A stretch of DNA of 14,785 nt from SIG710 sp045596925 (GTDB lineage: Bacteria; Bacillota; Clostridia; Oscillospirales; CAG-272), in assembly GCA_045596925.1 (NCBI GenBank), contig JAZODH010000048.1:1-14785 (forward strand), read 5' to 3'. Positions 12,890 through 14,785 of the stretch are shown one piece after another. Each line of letters begins with the position of its first letter. Position 1 is the first letter of the stretch. Below the pieces are notes generated by a model that worked only from the letters and a program-made list of their open reading frames with translations, was not told the DNA's origin and did no database searches. Both the position numbers and the translations under genes were made by a program.

Positions 12890-14731
12890 ATGTGCGGTAT
12901 CATCGGATACACAGGACACCAAAACTCCGTTCCGATACTGCTCGAAGGACTTCGCACCCTTGAGTACAGAGGCTACGACTCTGCGGGAATCGCGGTCTGC
13001 GGGGCAGATGACGGTATCGAAACGGTGAAATCCAAGGGCAGGATAGACCTGCTTGAGGAAAAGATAAATTCACTTGAAACAAAAATTGAGGGAACCTGTG
13101 GCATAGGTCACACCCGTTGGGCGACCCACGGCGCTCCCTCCGACACAAATTCGCATCCCCATACAGCACCTTCCCTGGCACTGGTTCACAACGGAATCAT
13201 TGAGAACTACGCCGAGATCGAGGAAATGCTTGAGCGAAAGGGCTACACCTTCTACTCGGAGACAGACACCGAGGCGGCGGCCAAGCTCATTGACTACTAT
13301 TATAAAAAGGTAAACGACCCTGTTCTCGCTATGTTCGAGGCGGCGGACGTTATCCGCGGATCTTATGCCTTTGGCGTAATGTTCCGAGATTTTCCCGGCA
13401 AGATATTTGCCATGCGTAAGGATAATCCGCTGATCGTCGCGTCAAACGGTGAATGCGGCATCATCGCATCGGATATCCCGGCGATTTTGAAGCATACAAG
13501 CTCCTATTATCAGCTTGAGGAAGGGATCGTTTCGGTTCTTTGCGGCGGCGAGATCGAGTTTTTTGACCGCACGGGCAAGAAGACAGAGCAGAAGAGATTG
13601 ACCGTTGACTGGAACGTAGAGCAGGCTCAGAAGGGAGGCTTCCCTCACTTCATGATAAAGGAGATCCACGAGGAGCCTGAGGCTATCCGCCAGACAGTGT
13701 CTACACGTCTGGGTGAGGACGGACTTCCCCTGTTTGGCGTTCATGAACTTGACGACGATAAGCTGGGCAAGTTCAAGAGCATACATATCGTTGCATGCGG
13801 AACAGCTATGCACGCGGGTTTGGTGGGTAAGGCTATTATTGAAAAGCTGGCAAGGGTCAGTGTTGACGTTGACGTTGCCTCCGAGTTCAGATATCGCGAC
13901 CCCATTCTCGACCCCGACGATCTCGTTATTCTCTTGTCCCAATCCGGCGAGACGGCGGACACCCTGGCGGCTCTCCGCCATGCAAAGGCAAACGGCGTCT
14001 GCACCCTCTCTATTGTAAACGTTATTGGCTCATCGGTGGCAAGGGAGGCGGATTGTGTGCTCTACACTTGGGCGGGTCCCGAGATATCGGTTGCCAGCAC
14101 CAAGGCGTACAGTGTTCAATGTGCTATGCTTTATCTGTTTGCCATCCAGCTTGCCAGAGTCAAGGGTAGACTGAGCGACGGCGAGGCAAAGGAGCTTTGC
14201 CGCAAGCTCTGCGAGGATATGCCCGCTCAGGTCGAAAAGGCACTGACGCTCAGCCGTGACATCGAAGTTATCGCCCGCAATTATCTGGCGGTTGAAAATC
14301 TGTTCTTTATCGGCAGAGGCCTTGACAGTACTCTTTGCCCCGAGGCATCTCTGAAGCTCAAAGAGATATCCTATATTCACAGCGAGGCTTACGCCGCAGG
14401 CGAGCTGAAGCACGGAACAATCTCTCTTATTGTGGAGGGAACGCCCGTGGTGGCGCTCATGACCCAGGAGAGGCTTTGTGAGAAGATGATCTCGGGTATC
14501 CGTGAGGTCAAGTCAAGAGGCGCTGTGGTCCTTGCGGTGACGACAAAGGAGATCTCGGCAAAATATAATATCCCTGCGGATAATACCGTCATTTTAGACG
14601 ACGTTGACGCAGATTTTGCCACATTCCCTCTGGCTACGGTCATCCAGCTCTTTGCTTACCATGTGGCGGCACAGCGCGGCTGCGACGTTGATAAGCCCAG
14701 AAATCTGGCTAAATCCGTAACAGTAGAATAA
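12890..14731 (+). CDS. glmS: Glutamine-fructose-6-phosphate aminotransferase (isomerizing)
   Basis: It makes glucosamine-6-phosphate from fructose-6-phosphate and glutamine, the entry step to amino sugars. The product is 613 residues. The N-terminal class II glutaminase begins MCGIIGYTG, with the catalytic Cys exposed after Met removal, and includes GHTRWATHG (73-81) and HNGIIENY (100-107). Two SIS sugar-isomerase domains follow, with SQSGETADT in the first and KLKEISYIHSEAYAAGELKHG in the second. The protein ends DKPRNLAKSVTVE, the usual active-site tail. The start is fixed by the need for Cys at position 2; the frame is open 15 codons further left, but those lie in the hairpin. The ribosome site is weak. 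Control by glucosamine-6-phosphate through the upstream ribozyme is expected. Confidence 0.97.
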   Translation: MCGIIGYTGHQNSVPILLEGLRTLEYRGYDSAGIAVCGADDGIETVKSKGRIDLLEEKINSLETKIEGTCGIGHTRWATHGAPSDTNSHPHTAPSLALVHNGIIENYAEIEEMLERKGYTFYSETDTEAAAKLIDYYYKKVNDPVLAMFEAADVIRGSYAFGVMFRDFPGKIFAMRKDNPLIVASNGECGIIASDIPAILKHTSSYYQLEEGIVSVLCGGEIEFFDRTGKKTEQKRLTVDWNVEQAQKGGFPHFMIKEIHEEPEAIRQTVSTRLGEDGLPLFGVHELDDDKLGKFKSIHIVACGTAMHAGLVGKAIIEKLARVSVDVDVASEFRYRDPILDPDDLVILLSQSGETADTLAALRHAKANGVCTLSIVNVIGSSVAREADCVLYTWAGPEISVASTKAYSVQCAMLYLFAIQLARVKGRLSDGEAKELCRKLCEDMPAQVEKALTLSRDIEVIARNYLAVENLFFIGRGLDSTLCPEASLKLKEISYIHSEAYAAGELKHGTISLIVEGTPVVALMTQERLCEKMISGIREVKSRGAVVLAVTTKEISAKYNIPADNTVILDDVDADFATFPLATVIQLFAYHVAAQRGCDVDKPRNLAKSVTVE

Positions 14732-14768
14732 AAAACACATCCCGAAGCCGCTTTTGCGGCTTCGGGAT
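14730..14768 (-). terminator. Hairpin after glmS with its T-tract on the minus strand
   Basis: A perfect 13-bp stem (14739-14751 with 14756-14768) has a TTTT loop. On the minus strand it is followed by GTG and T6 (14735-14730), so it is a better terminator for a gene converging from the right, outside the window. It may also protect or end the glmS mRNA, but the plus side lacks a T-tract. Confidence 0.6.
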
Positions 14769-14785
14769 AAGTCAAAGTGAGGTGT

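Overview
This window looks like chromosomal DNA of a low-to-medium GC Gram-positive anaerobe of the class Clostridia, probably a gut Oscillospiraceae-like bacterium (inference). The reasons are strong AGGAGG ribosome sites, sigma-A type promoters with 17-bp spacers and a TG-extended -10 box, a glmS ribozyme, an LtaS-type sulfatase, and homoserine acetylation coupled to direct sulfhydrylation. No complete mobile element is present.

Left end (1-1050). No long gene lies here, but the sequence is highly organised. Two related small RNAs run on the + strand, each with a TTGACA promoter, a 5' hairpin and an intrinsic terminator. The second converges on an unlisted 35-residue membrane-peptide gene (261-368, minus) and shares its terminator. 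It carries a 14-base perfect complement to the peptide's start region and an 8-base complement to the mRNA 5' end. This is the layout of a type I toxin-antitoxin locus of the par/Fst kind. Next come the 3' half of a tRNA-Ser(GGA) gene (469-527), a UUCG terminator, and about 430 bp of degenerate repeats of the tRNA T-arm, suggesting an old integration site.

Middle (1054-4884). A MATE exporter is divergent from a stand-alone protein related to the C-terminal part of 2-hydroxyacyl-CoA dehydratase activases. A membrane-anchored XRE regulator follows, separated from metA by a bidirectional terminator that contains both stop codons.

Methionine operon (4881-7331, minus). metY (O-acetylhomoserine sulfhydrylase) and metA (homoserine O-acetyltransferase, Glu111) form a two-gene operon. 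Its 205-nt leader encodes a 17-residue peptide, MNFCMYVMYDMMMCRSH, with six Met and two Cys. A terminator and a competing antiterminator pairing that begins in the peptide's stop codon follow. This is the logic of ribosome-mediated attenuation by Met-tRNA. A 15-bp inverted repeat overlaps the promoter.

Right part. A block of palindromic repeats ending in CCCTACGG (7423-7672) precedes an LTA-synthase-family gene. Divergent from it is a probable operon: lipoprotein (possibly IseA-like), a left-handed beta-helix acetyltransferase resembling the C-terminal half of GlmU, glmM, a glmS ribozyme and glmS. Together GlmS, GlmM and the acetyltransferase would convert fructose-6-phosphate to GlcNAc-1-phosphate for peptidoglycan, with feedback by glucosamine-6-phosphate through the ribozyme. 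The two most notable systems are the type I toxin-antitoxin locus and the methionine leader-peptide attenuator.
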